Shown in pieces: positions 11,384-24,712 of a stretch of DNA of 64,000 bases. The DNA is from Sinotaia quadrata (taxonomy: Eukaryota; Mollusca; Gastropoda; Architaenioglossa; Viviparidae). The stretch is taken from assembly GCA_028829895.1 (NCBI GenBank), contig CM054183.1:21692975-21756974 (forward strand), given 5' to 3'. The notes beneath the pieces were generated by a model that did no database searches, was not told the origin of the DNA, and saw only the letters and a program-made list of their open reading frames with translations. Position 1 is the stretch's first letter. Every line of letters begins with the position of its first letter. The position numbers and the translations under genes are program-made.

Positions 11384-11625
11384 TGCTATTAGAGTCAGTG
11401 TTCTTTTCCAATTCCATTAGAGTAACTGTATTTTACCAATGCCATTAGAGTCAATATGTTTTCCCAATTCCATTAGAGTCAAATGTTTTCCCAATTCCAT
11501 TAGAGTCATTTGTTTTCCCAATTCTATTAGAGTCAATGTACTTTCCAAATTCCATTAGAGTCAATGTGTTTTCTCAATTCCAATAGAGTAAATGTGCTTT
11601 CCCAATACCATTAGGGTCTTATATG
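11384..11625. repeat. Minisatellite 'CATTAGAGTCA', locus B
   Basis: About eight units of 28-29 bp with TTCCCAATTCCATTAGAGTC, the same unit as at 9988-10250. The units here more often read CCCAATTCC where locus A often reads CCCAATGCC. Confidence 0.9.
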
Positions 11626-13962
11626 TTTTTGCTCACACTGTAGTACCTAAGTGCCTAACAGAGGTAATCCCTTGGTCTTATGCAACTGCAATAAAATCCA
11701 TAAAGGGAACACGATGAAGTATGATAAATGTAGGCGCGGGAAATACACATTTACTTATGCCACTCACTCGTGAGAAAGGCATTTACATATGGAAAAGATA
11801 TTTACTCACGTAGTTGTCTCATTTATTGACGCAAAATTGACATTCTCGTCTGCAGATTTTTCACTTGCACCAAAGGTACATCTACTCATGCAAAAGACAA
11901 GCCGCAAGAGGAAACAAATATTAGCATACACAAAAGAATTTCATTTGTGGGTGAAGAGAATATCACATATGGAACATGTGTTTGGTTATGCGAAGTACCA
12001 GCGCATGTTGCCTGGGGGTTTTGTTATGACTTTGCTAAGGCAACAAAGCATCAAAACAAATATTAATAACTGGAGCTTAGGTCAGTTTCAGGCAATTATT
12101 GATCAGTGAAAACAATTTTATTTTCTCACATGGTTCTTTGAATTTGTCGACTTCTGTGTTACTCATGACCCAAATGAAAACCAGAAATACAGGGAGCAGA
12201 CTGCTACAATCTCTGTTCAGTGCATGATTGTTCAGCGTTTTAGAGATATTATGGCAAATCCCGACAGGTGTGACTGTTTCGTCTTGCTATCGTCTTAATT
12301 CGTTTATGCTGGTATGAACTCATCCCTTTCTAGCACATTTAACGGCAACATAGCGAGTTTGTGCAAAGTACATCTGGCGTGTACGCGTTCGCGAGGAAGA
12401 CAAGGGCAGACAGATCAAAGCAGTCCAGAGCACCAGAGATGGGCCAGGTGCCAGATTTAGGAAAGTTGCCAGATTTGAGCCACAGAAAGAGATCTAATAA
12501 CAGTCCTTGCTGCTGCATTCTTGATGTCAAGAATCGCAAATATGAAGGCTTTGTTTTATTTTATACTTTGCGATCTGTAGAGATGCGATCACTTAAGGTA
12601 CTGCCGGATTGTATTGTGAGAAAACAAAGCGCGGAAATGGTTTACGCAGATTATGGGCGGTGGTGGTGGTGTTTACACCTTATTAGCTCAACAAATGTTC
12701 ATACAAGTTGTTAATTCATTGTAAAAGCATTTCCGTTCAAAGCAAATAATATTTTGTAGATTAAAGTATATTTCCAGACACGGTAATTGTCTGAGCTTTT
12801 TACCCATACACCTAACACTCACATGTTAAACTTGTATAGTCTTTGGATTATTTCACGTACCAAATCCCTGATTTCTTTTATAAAATAAATATTATTTGCT
12901 AAAGTAAAATATAAAAGAAAAGTTTAACAATATTAAAAGGAATAAGCAAAATTCATTCTAAGTTTTTCATCATAAGCAAATAACATGAATAGACTGATCA
13001 AGTTCAAGCTGCACTGTAGTCATTGTCCATAACCAAGACTTTAGCTTCAGTTTTCAATGCTCTGGCACAAGATACATAACACTGGTAGATGCCCAAATAG
13101 GACACGTCATGAATAACATCAAAATCAGGCACCCAAGGCCCACATCATAGGTTTCAGAATAAAGTTAGGCTAATTGCATAGTCTAAGTGTAGTGCAAATT
13201 ACTACATTTTGCATATGCTTATGCAAGAAATAAAAGTTAGGCATTTATAAAATACATAACATTCCTATTAAAACCTAATCATTCATACAATACAGAGAAG
13301 GTTTTACATTGTCTAGCCAGGGATCTTCTTTTCAATGTACAGCCATGATAGGCAGGGACCCAGTCGTTACTCTCGTCTGAAGAGTCATTTGCAAAGAGTA
13401 GAGAATAGAATTTCCATCATGGTTTTCTTACTTTTGAAACCACGCCCATCTCTACCTAGACTCACTCTTGACCCAGTCAAATTCAAAATCCACCGAGAGC
13501 TAATTAAATATTTATGCCTTTCTCGCATCTTCCAACCCATATTTTGTCAACCTACATGTGGCCTATCCTAAAACAAGTTCACAATTACAATAGCCAAATT
13601 AGTGCTGAACACATAGAAAGGTCAAAACCAAGACTACAGATCTCTTGTTTTAAGTCTACACACTACTGCATAGATGTCAGGGATCTAATATTCTCATTAA
13701 CAATAACAACAGTCCTAACCTGCGGGCTACTACTCTGTGAATACTCACTCACTCAGCTTATCTCCCCTTTATGGACTTTCACTTTAACGGGTTATGCAAC
13801 ATTTCCAAATAATACAAATCACAATTAGCATCTCATTAAAAAATTAAACTATGAAAATCTATATTAAAAATACGTGGGAGAATTCCTCATCTTTTGATAA
13901 AGAACTGTTATAAATCACAATTGTTATATTAGTTGGTTTCGTAAATAAGTTCTTAAAAACAT
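11626..13962. other. Intron sequence, nothing recognised
   Basis: 2.3 kb without a supported gene. Open frames of 104-117 codons at 11789, 12361 and 13514 have no recognisable domain and no splice context fitting the receptor frame. Confidence 0.5.
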
Positions 13963-14190
13963 GATTTCATTAGCAATGAATGTTTCACAATGAAACCGAC
14001 CGGACTGAATGCAAAAGGAAACAAATAAAAATGTGATTTCGTTACAGACAACAATATAGATATGTTTCATAGTGAAACCAGACTGAATGCAAAAGGAAAC
14101 AAATAAAAATGTGATTTCGTTACAGACAACAATATAGATATGTTTCATAGTGAAACCAGACTGATTGCAAAAGGAAATAAATAAAATGTG
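13963..14190. repeat. 78-82-bp tandem repeat, 3 units
   Basis: Units begin near 13981, 14063 and 14141 and contain GTTTCATAGTGAAACC (a GTTTCA...TGAAAC palindrome), GACTGAATGCAAAAGGAAAC and GTGATTTCGTTACAGACAAC. The last unit is partial. From 14191 to 14692 nothing else is recognised. Confidence 0.9.
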
Positions 14191-14692
14191 CATTTGTGGC
14201 GCCTGATGACTATATGATAATTTCACCATTCTCTATGTGGTGGATGTACTGTCATTGATTGGATATCATTATCTCCTCTAGCATATTTACCTCTATCTGT
14301 ACTTTCGACCTTCATTATATTTTTTCTCTAATACTTCAAAGCATGTCAATCGATTTATTTTGCCCGAGCTAAACGAAAGAAGAAACCAAGCGAATCTAAA
14401 ACTTCAAAAGAGGTCAGAAAATGTCTTTTTACCGCAACCTAATCTAATAAGTAAACAAAGCGATTTTCTGTTTCTAGAAAACCTTTTCCGCCCGATTTAA
14501 ATTATGCAATGCAGCAAGTGGTAGTTTATTGATTTCATGAGATTTCAACGTTTACACTAATCCCAACAACCCCAATGGTTAAAATAAAATATTCTCACGT
14601 TTTTAACTTAGAAGAGTTTCTAAGCAAACCAATATAGAGACAGCTTGATATTCGACTCGTTATGTCTGGATATTCTAATACTAATTTCACTA

Positions 14693-15040
14693 CAAACGCT
14701 CTTTAAGTGACATCTGAAGTCTTACAAACGCTCTTTAAGTGACATCTGACTTCTTACAAACGCTCTTTAAGTGACATCTGACTTCTTACAAACGCTCTTT
14801 AAGTGACATCTGACTTCTTACAAACGCTCATTAAGTGACATCTGACGTCTTACAAACGCTCTTCAAGTTACATCTGACGTCTTACAAACGCTCTTTAAGT
14901 GACATCTGAAGTCTTACAAACGCTCTTTAAGTGACATCTGACGTCTTACAGACGCTCATTAAGTGACATATGACGTCTTACAAACGTTCATTAAGTTACA
15001 TCTGACATCTTACAAATGCTCATTTAGTGACATCATACGT
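14693..15040. repeat. Minisatellite, 32-bp unit, about 11 units
   Basis: Units of 32 bp, CTTACAAACGCTCTTTAAGT followed by GACATCTGACTT, with starts at 14721, 14753, 14785 and so on. Later units carry more substitutions (CATTAAGT, TTACATC). Confidence 0.93.
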
Positions 15041-15095
15041 CTTTGGTATAATTGTCGCTTTGAACTATGTGTTCCTCATACATCGTCATTTATCT

Positions 15096-15260
15096 ACGCA
15101 GCATATTGATTAGGCAGATTTACAGTTATCATCTCAACACATTGCTTAGGCAGATTTACAGTTATCAACTCAACATATTGCTTAGGAATCTTCAAAGTTC
15201 TCTACGAAACGTACCGCTTAGGCATCTTCACAGTTATCTATGCAACATACTGCTTAGCAG
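15096..15260. repeat. 36-bp tandem repeat, about 4.5 units
   Basis: Units start at about 15111, 15147, 15183 and 15219 with TAGGCAGATTTACAGTTATC, then a variable word and CAACATATTGCT. Lies just after the 32-bp array but has an unrelated unit. Confidence 0.88.
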
Positions 15261-16002
15261 TCTCCTGGTACTCTCAACATTCCGGTCCAGATAAGCTTTG
15301 TTTTAGTGTCTCACAAGAATTGTTGAAAGGATATTTTATTTTGAAATGTATACCCAGCCTCTTATCAGTGATATAGGTCACGATACTGTCTTCCTTCACT
15401 CATAATTAGATCATAATCATCTGTACAAATCTAGCTGTCCATGGTACGGCAAAATTTATTTCTGATGCTAAACATTTGACGCTGAGTTATAATTTACTAT
15501 ATAAAAATGATAACAAAAATAAAGTCATGCTTGTAGTTCCTAAACAAAGGTTTGTAAATCTGACCTCTTAAAGACAATGATTATCGGTAATACTCCCATT
15601 GCATTTTGCTAGTCACCTGGAAACCTGGCTGCACTTCTTCACACCTTTATCCCTGTATGCAACAACAGATTTTTGGTAATTCTACAGTAGTATATATGGA
15701 ACTAAGACAAAGTGTCGCTATACTGAAGTGTATCTGAGATGGTGCTTAAATAAAATGCCCCCTCCCAGCATTCGTTATATTCACTCGTGTCCACTCGATC
15801 TGATTACTGTCGCTCTCGTACATCTGGTCTACTATGGAGTCTTTCCGAGGGGGGGGGGGGGTACTTCAAAAACTTCAAAACGCTGCAGCTAGGATTTTTC
15901 TGCTTCCAGAACCAACCATGTCATACAACTAGCCAAGTATTCACTGCTGTCAACAATATCTCGGTTCTTTGTCATGCTTCACTCTCACGGTTTCATCTTT
16001 AG
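15261..16002. other. Intron sequence, nothing recognised
   Basis: Holds a run of 12 G at about 15850 and no supported gene. Confidence 0.5.
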
Positions 16003-16288
<286 letters not shown>

Positions 16289-16379
16289 GCTATAAGTTAG
16301 TCATTTCAAATTTAAAATAAAATGCTGCTTGATTCTTAAAACTATCCTGTTTGGTGCCAGCAGAATGGTTTCTCTTGAT

Positions 16380-16383
<4 letters not shown>

Positions 16384-16440
<57 letters not shown>
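16384..16440. repeat. (GT)n microsatellite
   Basis: Pure GT dinucleotides. The following 450 bp show nothing recognised. Confidence 0.93.
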
Positions 16441-16443
<3 letters not shown>

Positions 16444-16899
16444 TGTTGGGGTAATTCTAAAGGAAATTAATTTTCAACAGTGACATCTAGCAGCACAGGG
16501 ATGATCTGCCACTGCGGTCATTCCTGGAAAAGGGAGATAATTCCTCTTGAGTGTCTTTCCCAAGAGTAAGCCCTCAAAAGAGAGAAACAAAGCAGCTAAA
16601 TTATTGATCCAATCAAAAGTTTTGATTTCGTTGCCAGATAACCGTTCCCAAGGAGAGAATACCTATACGCAATAGTGACAAGTTTCAGTGATTTGTGTCA
16701 AAGAATGAATGAGATATCCCCTTTACAAGGAAAGCACTGAGAAAAAGGAGGAAATGGTAACACACTGTGTTTGATTCTCTGGCTTCAGGGAAACAATAAA
16801 CTAAACTTAACCCATAAAGTTTGGTACACTGCAAAGGTCTTTACATTTCTTTGTCACTCTGACGTGTGAATATGATGACTGTTTTCTATCGTCATTGTT

Positions 16900-17125
16900 T
16901 TTCATCTCAAACTGTAAAGTGTTCATTGTTCGTTCATCTCAAACTGTAAAGTGTTAATTGTTCTTTCATCTCCAACTGTAAAGTGTTCATTGTTCATTCG
17001 TTTCTAACTGTAGTGTTCATTGTTCTTTCATCTCCAACTGTAACGCGTTCATTGTTCTTTCATCCCCAACTGTAACGTGTTCATTGTTCTTTCATCTCCA
17101 ACTGTAACGTGTTCATTGATTTTTC
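16900..17125. repeat. Minisatellite, 32-bp unit, about 7 units
   Basis: Units of 32 bp with CAACTGTAAAGTGTTCATTG followed by TTCTTTCATCTC, with starts of CTGTA at 16912, 16944 and 16976. The period equals that of the 14.7-kb array but the sequence is unrelated. Confidence 0.92.
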
Positions 17126-17876
17126 ATTTCTAAAGTAAATATCAAACACAATGTCTTGAGTGCCATCACGCTCTACAACCCATCACACGCACAGATAATC
17201 TCCCTTTGAAAATGATTAAAGTTATAATAATTTCATGAGCATCGACGATAATTCGTTCACGGAGGTTAAAGTTACTTATTTCACGTTTTTTTCCTGTCCT
17301 GCCAAATCTAATCAATGTGAACACATCAGCAAAATCATCTCCCGATGTAAGCAAGCTTGTTAGACATAACATCAGGAGACCCAGTGTACATTTTATTATT
17401 ACTTAGGGTCTATTATTTTTTTTAAAATAATTAAAACACACCCTCATAGTATAGCCTACACATTTAAGCGCAGCAGGAAACTGGTCCTTTATCTTTGTAT
17501 AAATATTGAATGTAGTGTTATACAGCAATCAGTTTTGTGAAGATTAAGTAAGTCAGAATTATTCGATACAACAGAGAGTTTCTGTAACAGTAACAATACT
17601 GTCTGAGTTGAGCAACAGATAGCGATGAACTGGGCTATTATGCTCTGTCTGGTGTTGGTGTGTTTGTGTTAGGTCCATATTAATGAAAATAATTCAAAAT
17701 AATTTATGGTGAGGTAATTTTGATGACTGCTACCCTGATCCTGAATAGCACGCGAAGACGCTGTTAACTTACTTGATTAATAATAAGCGAGATGCAAGCT
17801 AACCGTTAGATCAACCCTCTGTTTCTGGTGGTGGTGGAAATCAACCTATTGGCGACGAGTACAATTTGATATTGAA
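17126..17876. other. Intron sequence, nothing recognised
   Basis: No exon or element recognised. A 68-codon minus-strand frame at 17166-17372 has no support. Confidence 0.45.
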
Positions 17877-17911
17877 AACTAAACAATTAAAGTAAATTGG
17901 CAAAGCAGTAT
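17877..17911. repeat. 35-bp direct repeat, left copy
   Basis: AACTAAACAATTAAAGTAAA followed by TTGGCAAAGCAGTAT occurs here and, with one mismatch, at 19176-19210. The pair brackets the terminal exon of the receptor. Confidence 0.85.
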
Positions 17912-18238
17912 GCAATTTAGTCATTGATCACATATTCTCATTTTTCAGGAACTCTTCTGAAAGCTTAACAACGGACTCGTGGCTTTAAAAGACCTAGCCA
18001 GCAATCAAGTTATATGGGAGAGAAAAGTTCCTGCTAGCTTTTATCCCTTAGGATAAGAAATAGGACACGACAAACACAACACATGACAAACAAGACACAC
18101 TAGACAACTACGACATAAAATCTGCATGAGTCTTGGAACACACTGTCAGTAATTCTGGCAAATTTAAGTCAAAAACATTCATTTTTAGAGCATTCATGTT
18201 TTGTGATAATTAAAAATATGCTTTATTTATTTACACAG

Positions 18239-18990
18239 GCTTACCACTTAATGCAGTCTTGCCCAACTATCGGACTATTGAGCTGCGCCTGTTGGGACGC
18301 GACTCTGTCCGCAGCATCACCTCCATCTCGTCCACAGAGGAAACCTGTCTCTCTCGCACTGGAACCATCGTCTCTGGCATCACGACGCCCCCCAGAGGTG
18401 CTCTCTCGCGGGCTGGCACGTGCAATGCAGTAGACGCTTCGACCACAAACAACGCGAGCAGCGCGCCAGCTCAAGCTCGGCGTCGCAGTGTCCGGAGCCG
18501 AACCCACCGCATCCGGCACAGCAACCCTCGCAGAATTCGTGAGAACAAGATCAGGGTCATCCGTATGCTCTTCGTTGTCGTCCTGGAGTTCTTCCTGTGC
18601 TGGACGCCGGTGTACATTATCCAGACGTGGATGATTTTCGACTTCAACTCGGCGTACGCATTCCTGACACCAATGACGAAAACGTTGTTTCATTTGTTGT
18701 CGTACATCTCCTCCTGCTGCAACCCCATCACCTACTGCTTCATGAACAAGAAGTTTCGCGAGGGGTTTGTTCGCGTGTTCACGTGTAGGAAGCCCCCACC
18801 CCCACTGGAGGAGCGTCGGAAGCAGTTCATGATGATACAAGGTTCGCGTCGAAGTGAACGTTTTAATCCGAGAGGTTCCATGAACTCTGGAGTGCCCAAT
18901 ATGGCGAACTCGATCCGGCAGTACGAGTTCGTCAACAATATACAACCCATTGAGGAGAAGTCTGAGTCTACTCACTCTGATGCAAAATAG
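18239..18990 (+). CDS. CCKR: CCK/sulfakinin-like GPCR, terminal exon
   Basis: Last coding exon of the receptor begun at 3806. The acceptor TTTATTTACACAG ends at 18238. The exon opens with two bases that complete a Gly codon with the phase-1 donor at 4189, and the stop is TAG at 18988-18990. It encodes a long ICL3 rich in Ser, Thr and Arg with a basic end (RRIRENKIRVIRML), TM6 with CWTP, a short ECL3, TM7 with NPITY and then CFMNKKFREGF (helix 8), a Cys suited to palmitoylation (FTCRKPPPP) and a tail ending in STHSDAK. CFMNKxFRxGF after NPxxY and IRVIRML before TM6 are hallmarks of CCK receptors. ICL3 carries many possible kinase sites (RRSVRSRT, RSITSISS). The frame is intact. Upstream of 18259 the reading frame has no ATG, as expected for an internal junction. 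Confidence 0.93.
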
Positions 18991-19000
18991 AAATGGTTGG

Positions 19001-19001
<1 letters not shown>

Positions 19002-19064
<63 letters not shown>
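19002..19064. repeat. (GT)n in the receptor 3' UTR
   Basis: About 31 GT dinucleotides beginning 12 bp after the receptor stop codon, so almost certainly part of the mRNA. Confidence 0.93.
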
Positions 19065-19065
<1 letters not shown>

Positions 19066-21106
19066 TTTGTCTTTGTGTCACCTAAATCGGACCTTGCATT
19101 AATAAGCTGCTGCATCACTAGTCCGCAATTCTGTGCCATGAACGCATTTATGTCTACTGTATATTTCTAATAAGAACTAAACAATTAAAGTAAATTGTCA
19201 AAGCAGTATAAATGTACCGGTTTGAAATTACTGAAACTACCAATCCAACAGACTCTCCATCTTCATCAAACGATGCTCATCCCCGTCTATTTAATTTGTC
19301 AGGACTGCTTATTTTCATTTGCTTGAGAAATATAATGAAGTAAACCTCTTGAGTATTGTCCCTTGCAAATGAAAAAAAACAGCACATAAGTTTTTTTTTT
19401 AAATCTGTACATTTTCGACAAGACGACGAAACCCACTTCGGTAATATTTCATCCACAAACAAATCACACCATTTAGGAATACGTCAATGTCGGGTCACTC
19501 ACGAGTGAGGTGATTACAGCAAGGGGAGGCAAGTGAAGAAAATGATTTTTTAAAATGTTTGATGAAAACGAAATAAAAAATAAGAAAGGTATGATAATGG
19601 TTTTATTTTCAACTATTTCCTGGGGGGCTGTTTGGGATGATGAAAACTACTCCCAATTAAAATGTTTTATAAATTCTTCATTCGAGAACAGATTAAAGTT
19701 GGTCATATGTTTGGCAATTGTTTGCGAGTGACTTTGTATGTATGGTCCTCCGCGCTGGTTCAGTTTTGCCTTTATTTGGCTACATTCGTGGGCTGTTGTA
19801 AAATGCCTTAATAATAATATAATTTGTAAAAACATCTCGTTGACTATGTTGTTGTTATGGCTTTAGTTTGCATTTTAAATGTTCTTTAGTTTCTTTCAAT
19901 ACGTCATAGCTGTATAATTTCTGTCTTATCTGATGCTGAAGAAGAAAAATTGTTTTATTTCTAAAGTATCAAATGTCTACGCAAAAAGAAGTAAACATTC
20001 ACATTCTTTTTAAGGCTGGTGTGAATGATTATGAATTCAAGGTCCATTACTCTGGATATAAATATAGACATACAATAAAAATATAAACTACCTGTTGTAC
20101 TCGATTTATTTGCATAAATAATGCAATATCATAAACTATTTCTTTCTTTCTATCTATCTATCTATCTATCTATAAGTCTGTCTCTCTGTCTCTCTATCTA
20201 CCTCTCTAGGTAGCTATATACTTTCCTAGCTACCACATACCTACGAGCTAGAAATATTATATCATTGTATCATTCTACTTCTTTTTCTTAATATATGTTT
20301 GTATGTATCTGACAGCTGTCTTTCGTACATATAATTCTATTTACATACCTATCGTCCGACCCATACTTTTATTTATCTTTTATCCCTCTGAGTCTCTGTG
20401 ACAGATTACACATAGAAATGGTATGAAAATCTTTATTCTTACTGTTGTGTATCTGCTTTCATTTCTTTCTATTTGCTTTACAATCTACCTATAATATTTT
20501 GCATTGCCTGTCATCATTAAATGTCGGCATCTCTAACTATCCACGTCAAGGCAAGTTAACCTGTCAGCTGGACAAAAGAGACCGTTGGTTGTTATCTGTT
20601 TCCAGTTTAGGTAAGAAATTGCACAGAGCTGATTTGTTATCGTATAATAAGCAAAAGTTCAGTTTTTCAAATCTTCGATTGGGAATTGATCATAGTGATG
20701 TATCTAGGCTCATGCATGTTATTATTGTAATTTATGCAGCTCTGAACCGAGTAAAGATATTGACATAACTTTTCGATGTATTCAGTAAGTTTTTTCATTT
20801 GAAATATCTTGAAAGTCCATAAATGTTCACGTACTATAGCTAACACGATTATGATTTCGTAGTAAACTGAAAATGAACGACAATAATATTTATTGACCTA
20901 TTTCAAACACCAGTACATGATTAATGTTCATATTAAGTTTATGCTTTCTAGCTGAAAGTAATTGCCATATTTTAAAAGTCATAATCTTAGGAAAAAAGGG
21001 TGTGTATTATTTGTCAGTCAAAAATTCACATTTAAAATTAAACCAAATAAAATTATCTGCTCGTCAGTATTTAATGTCTCCATTAATTGAGCTGTCTGGA
21101 ATTCAG
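19065..21106. other. Receptor 3' flank, no gene seen
   Basis: Includes the right copy of the 35-bp direct repeat at 19176-19210, several AATAAA words (for example near 19571 and 20079) that could end the receptor mRNA, and a short (TCTA)n at about 20148-20173. The poly(A) site cannot be chosen from sequence alone. Confidence 0.5.
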
Positions 21107-21222
21107 TCTTTCTTTCTTTCTTTCTTTCTTTCATTAATTCTTCTTTCTTTCTTTCTTTTTTCTTACTTTCTTTTTTCTTTTTTCTTTCTTTCTTTCTTTC
21201 TTACTTAATTTCTTTCCTTCCT

Positions 21223-21253
<31 letters not shown>

Positions 21254-21270
21254 AAATTTCTTTCTTTCTT
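21107..21270. repeat. (TTTC)n microsatellite, interrupted
   Basis: Imperfect TTTC units with a few interruptions (ATTAATTC, TTACTTTC). Confidence 0.9.
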
Positions 21271-22440
21271 CGTCTTCTTTCATCATCTTTTCAACTATGA
21301 TTTCGATTTATTAACCTATGGGCTTTTTTCTGCGGTGGTTAGATCATTCATTATGAGTCATTCACAACACACACTCTTGAGGGGTTAGTGAGGTAACGAT
21401 GAATGATGAAATTAAAAAAAAAGATAAATATCAATTTTACATCTAAGCAGTGACTCCTGCTACATTAGTAACGCAATGAACATTATTTAACTTAACAGTT
21501 CAGGGACCATCAATCCCACAAAGAAGCAATGACAGTTTCTCAATAATTCAGTCTTAGGATTGATCACAATAATATTTCTTGTACATTTAAATATGCAGAT
21601 AAATAATTATCAACTAAATATGCAGTCCTCAAATAAGTAAATAGTTCACAAGTGTTTCGTAGACTTAATCGAATGTTAATTCTGAGTGCACTGAGATTTC
21701 TCGATAATTAATTTAGAGTATTTACTCTAAATGCGATCAGCTGAAATCAATTGTGAAGTACAATCACAATACCTTTCATCAGAAATGTTTGATTTATTTG
21801 AATCACCACATCTGAGAGCGATTGTGTTATTTGGACAGAAATAATTATTAACTTGCAAAAGTATTACAACCTTTTTATTTTCTTCGGGCATTCCATTTTC
21901 TGAGGTCAGAGCGCGATCACCCCAGCTAAGACCAAAGTTTGGGTAGGCGAAAAGAAAAAGTAAAAATGATTAGATGTGAACGCTTCTTCCATTAGTATAA
22001 CATTATTTGTCGGTTACAGAGAAAATTGGAAAAGTGCGATTTTTAAAAAAGAAAATCCAGATTGTTCCAAAGTTGGACTTTTTCCGTTTGTCATTTTTCT
22101 TAAAATACGTGTCTCAGTGTTTGTGATGCTAAAATCACATTGCTGGGGGTGGGTGGGAGGAACACTTCACTGAGGTATACAGAGCAATTGGTTTCACTTA
22201 AGTTCACATTATTACCGCTACATGAAGTAAATGAGAAATACACACTTCAAGAGACTGGCTTTTTATATGTAAGACTGTGTAGCGAGTCAGTTTGTCGTCG
22301 ACATTTATTTTTAAATATAATGATGTAAACTTTCTGAAACAATAAGAACAATTATGCATACTTAAAATTATTTTATTTTTCTCTTTCAAAAAACATTGTT
22401 TCTCTCTGGGTGTGTTTGAGTGATTGATTTACTGAGTTGG
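21271..22440. other. Intergenic, nothing recognised
   Basis: AT-rich, with no supported gene, element or tandem array. Confidence 0.5.
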
Positions 22441-22574
22441 GAGTGACTACTGAGTGAGTGAGTGATTGACTGAATGACCACTGATTGATTAAGTGACTAG
22501 TGAGTGAGTGAGTGACTGACTTCTGAGTGAATGAGCGATTGACTGAGTAACTACTGAGTGAGTGACTGAGTGAG
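22441..22574. repeat. Degenerate (TGAG)n/(TGAC)n array
   Basis: Mixture of GTGAGTGAGTGA and GATTGACTGA words with ACTACTGAG spacers repeating about every 30-40 bp. Confidence 0.8.
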
Positions 22575-23999
22575 TATTTAGGTGTATTACAGCAGGTAGA
22601 ATAAACAGAACATTTTGATGATTGAAGTGGCGACGTTTCATTTGTAACAAATAGGTAGATTTCAACCACTGGCTGCTTTAAACATGTTAAAACAACAACA
22701 AAACAATGTTAAAGTGGCACAATAGGCAAGCGCAAAGTCTATGTAAATAGCACTTTTAACAACTCATAGTGCACAGGAGATCTCTCTCTTAAGTGGGCCC
22801 GGGCTGGCGAGAGTCAATGCGTTTGCACTCTCGAAGGATGTTTCTAAAATGGCAGTAGTCTTACAAAGAGAATTTTCCCCAGACACGATTACTGAGTGAG
22901 AAATAGGTGACCGGCAGCTTAGTCTAGGATAAGGAAGAACTGTAGACAATGATATTAATGCAGGTCGGTTGTGGTAAGATTAAAACCTTGTCTCAACACA
23001 AGTCAAACTTCTGTACATGCTTGAAAGAACATTTCAGTAGAGAGGATTCCCAACGCAGAAACTCTTGTAAAACGTTAAGTACTGAGGGCTCTTAATTTCA
23101 GTACATTCATTTGCTATATTAAGTTTGTATAGCACTCTAATGGCGTCACCTAACAGGACAGTTTGCACAGTGTCACATTCATGTATGTCAAGGTGACTAT
23201 AATAAAGTGATCTAGCACAAGCTACAAAGCAGATGTCTGATAACTTTAGCCGAGACAAACAGTAAACAGTGTGTGTCGCAGGGTAAACAACAAACGTTAC
23301 ACCAACAATGAGTTTTGTACATGAATTTGAATTCCTTTGGAGGAGAGGTTCAATCTCATACAAGACTGTCTGTTGACATTTACACAATGAACGTCGTCTG
23401 CTCATTACAAGCAATACAAATCCTAGAAAATGTCATTAGAAATAACGCCTAAACAAGAATCAGTAACAATAGGCATAACAGAGAAACATACTTCAAGGAA
23501 AGATCGTACATGAAAATAATGTGTGAGAAATTACGTCCATTCAAATAATGTGTGAGTGTGAGAAATTACCTCCATTAAAATAATGTGTAAGAAAGTAATA
23601 TAATTCTGAACAATTATTTGACACAAAATGTTAAGCAAAAAATTAAATAAATGCTATCTCTCACAACTTAAAAAGAAATATAGAATTTAAAAAATGAAAA
23701 ATATAAACTATTTGATTTTTGTTTATCACGATGCAGTAAAATTGCAGATCCTTGCAATTATAGTTTCAGCTTTAATACATAGGCTATTACGAGTATATCA
23801 AATTCATACTTAGAGATATATAGGGTTCCACATATCGATTTTGTAATTCTCTACACTTTCTAGTTTTATTTTATAATTCAAAATGAGAAAAGTCTGTGAC
23901 AAGCATGATAACAGTCAACTGGTCGTGTTTATCTTCTGCATATGTTTCCAGATTTTACGAACAGAGAAAGGGGTGGAAAGACGGATGTATATAATTCTA
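22575..23999. other. Intergenic, nothing recognised
   Basis: A 126-codon minus-strand frame at 23034-23414 is the longest here. It contains many Cys but no known domain, no signal peptide and no clear splice context, so it is not called a gene. Confidence 0.45.
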
Positions 24000-24340
24000 T
24001 TTTTTCTGGTCTGCCTTGTATGTTCACTTGTACTTTTGACTAGACTAGTGTAACTCTTTCCCCTCTAGTCTAGGTTCGCTTGTATTCTTGACAACTATTG
24101 TAACTCCCTTCCCTCTGGTCGATCCTTATGTTCACTTGTTCTCTTCTGGTTTGACTATTGTAACTCTCTCCCTTTTGGTTTGCACTTTTTCACTTGGCTA
24201 TTATCACTCTCTTCCTTTTGGTTTGCACTTTAAAAACTTTTTCCACTTGACTATTATAACTTTCCTCCCGCTGGTCAACCTTTATATCCACTTGTACTCT
24301 TTTGACTTGATTTTCGTAACTCTTCTTCTCTGGTCTATCA
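24000..24340. repeat. Degenerate tandem repeat, about 60-bp unit
   Basis: Five or six diverged units around CTTGACTATTGTAACTCTCT and CCCTCTGGTC, with strong pyrimidine bias on the + strand. Confidence 0.75.
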
Positions 24341-24424
24341 CTGTAAATTCAGGAGAAACTTTGAACTTTGTCCACAATATGCAGCCAAGAGCAAACCATG
24401 TCACCATCCTTTTCCATTGACGGT

Positions 24425-24652
24425 ATGCTTCTCCACACCATCCACTAACATCATTCTTCTCCACACCATCCACTGACATCATGCTTCTCCACACCATCAC
24501 CTAACATCATTCTTCTCCACACCATCCACTAACATCATTCTTCTCCACACCATCCACTAACATCATTCTTCTCCACACCATCCACTGACATCATTCTTCT
24601 CCACAACATCCACTGACATCATGCTTCTCCACAACATCCACTGACATCATGC
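24425..24652. repeat. Minisatellite, 28-bp unit, about 8 units
   Basis: Units of 28 bp, CTTCTCCACACCATCCACTA followed by ACATCATT, with ACTGACATCATG variants. Starts right after the degenerate pyrimidine-rich array. Confidence 0.92.
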
Positions 24653-24681
24653 ATATAGCAGGAATACAACACAAGATCTTT

Positions 24682-24712
24682 TTTTCTTTTCTTTTCTTTT
24701 CTTTTCTTTTCT
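24682..24712. repeat. (TTTTC)n microsatellite
   Basis: Six TTTTC units. Confidence 0.85.

Noticed and set aside
23034..23414. 126-codon minus-strand frame with many Cys
   Set aside because: No domain, signal peptide or splice context recognised. Length is within reach of chance over this much sequence.
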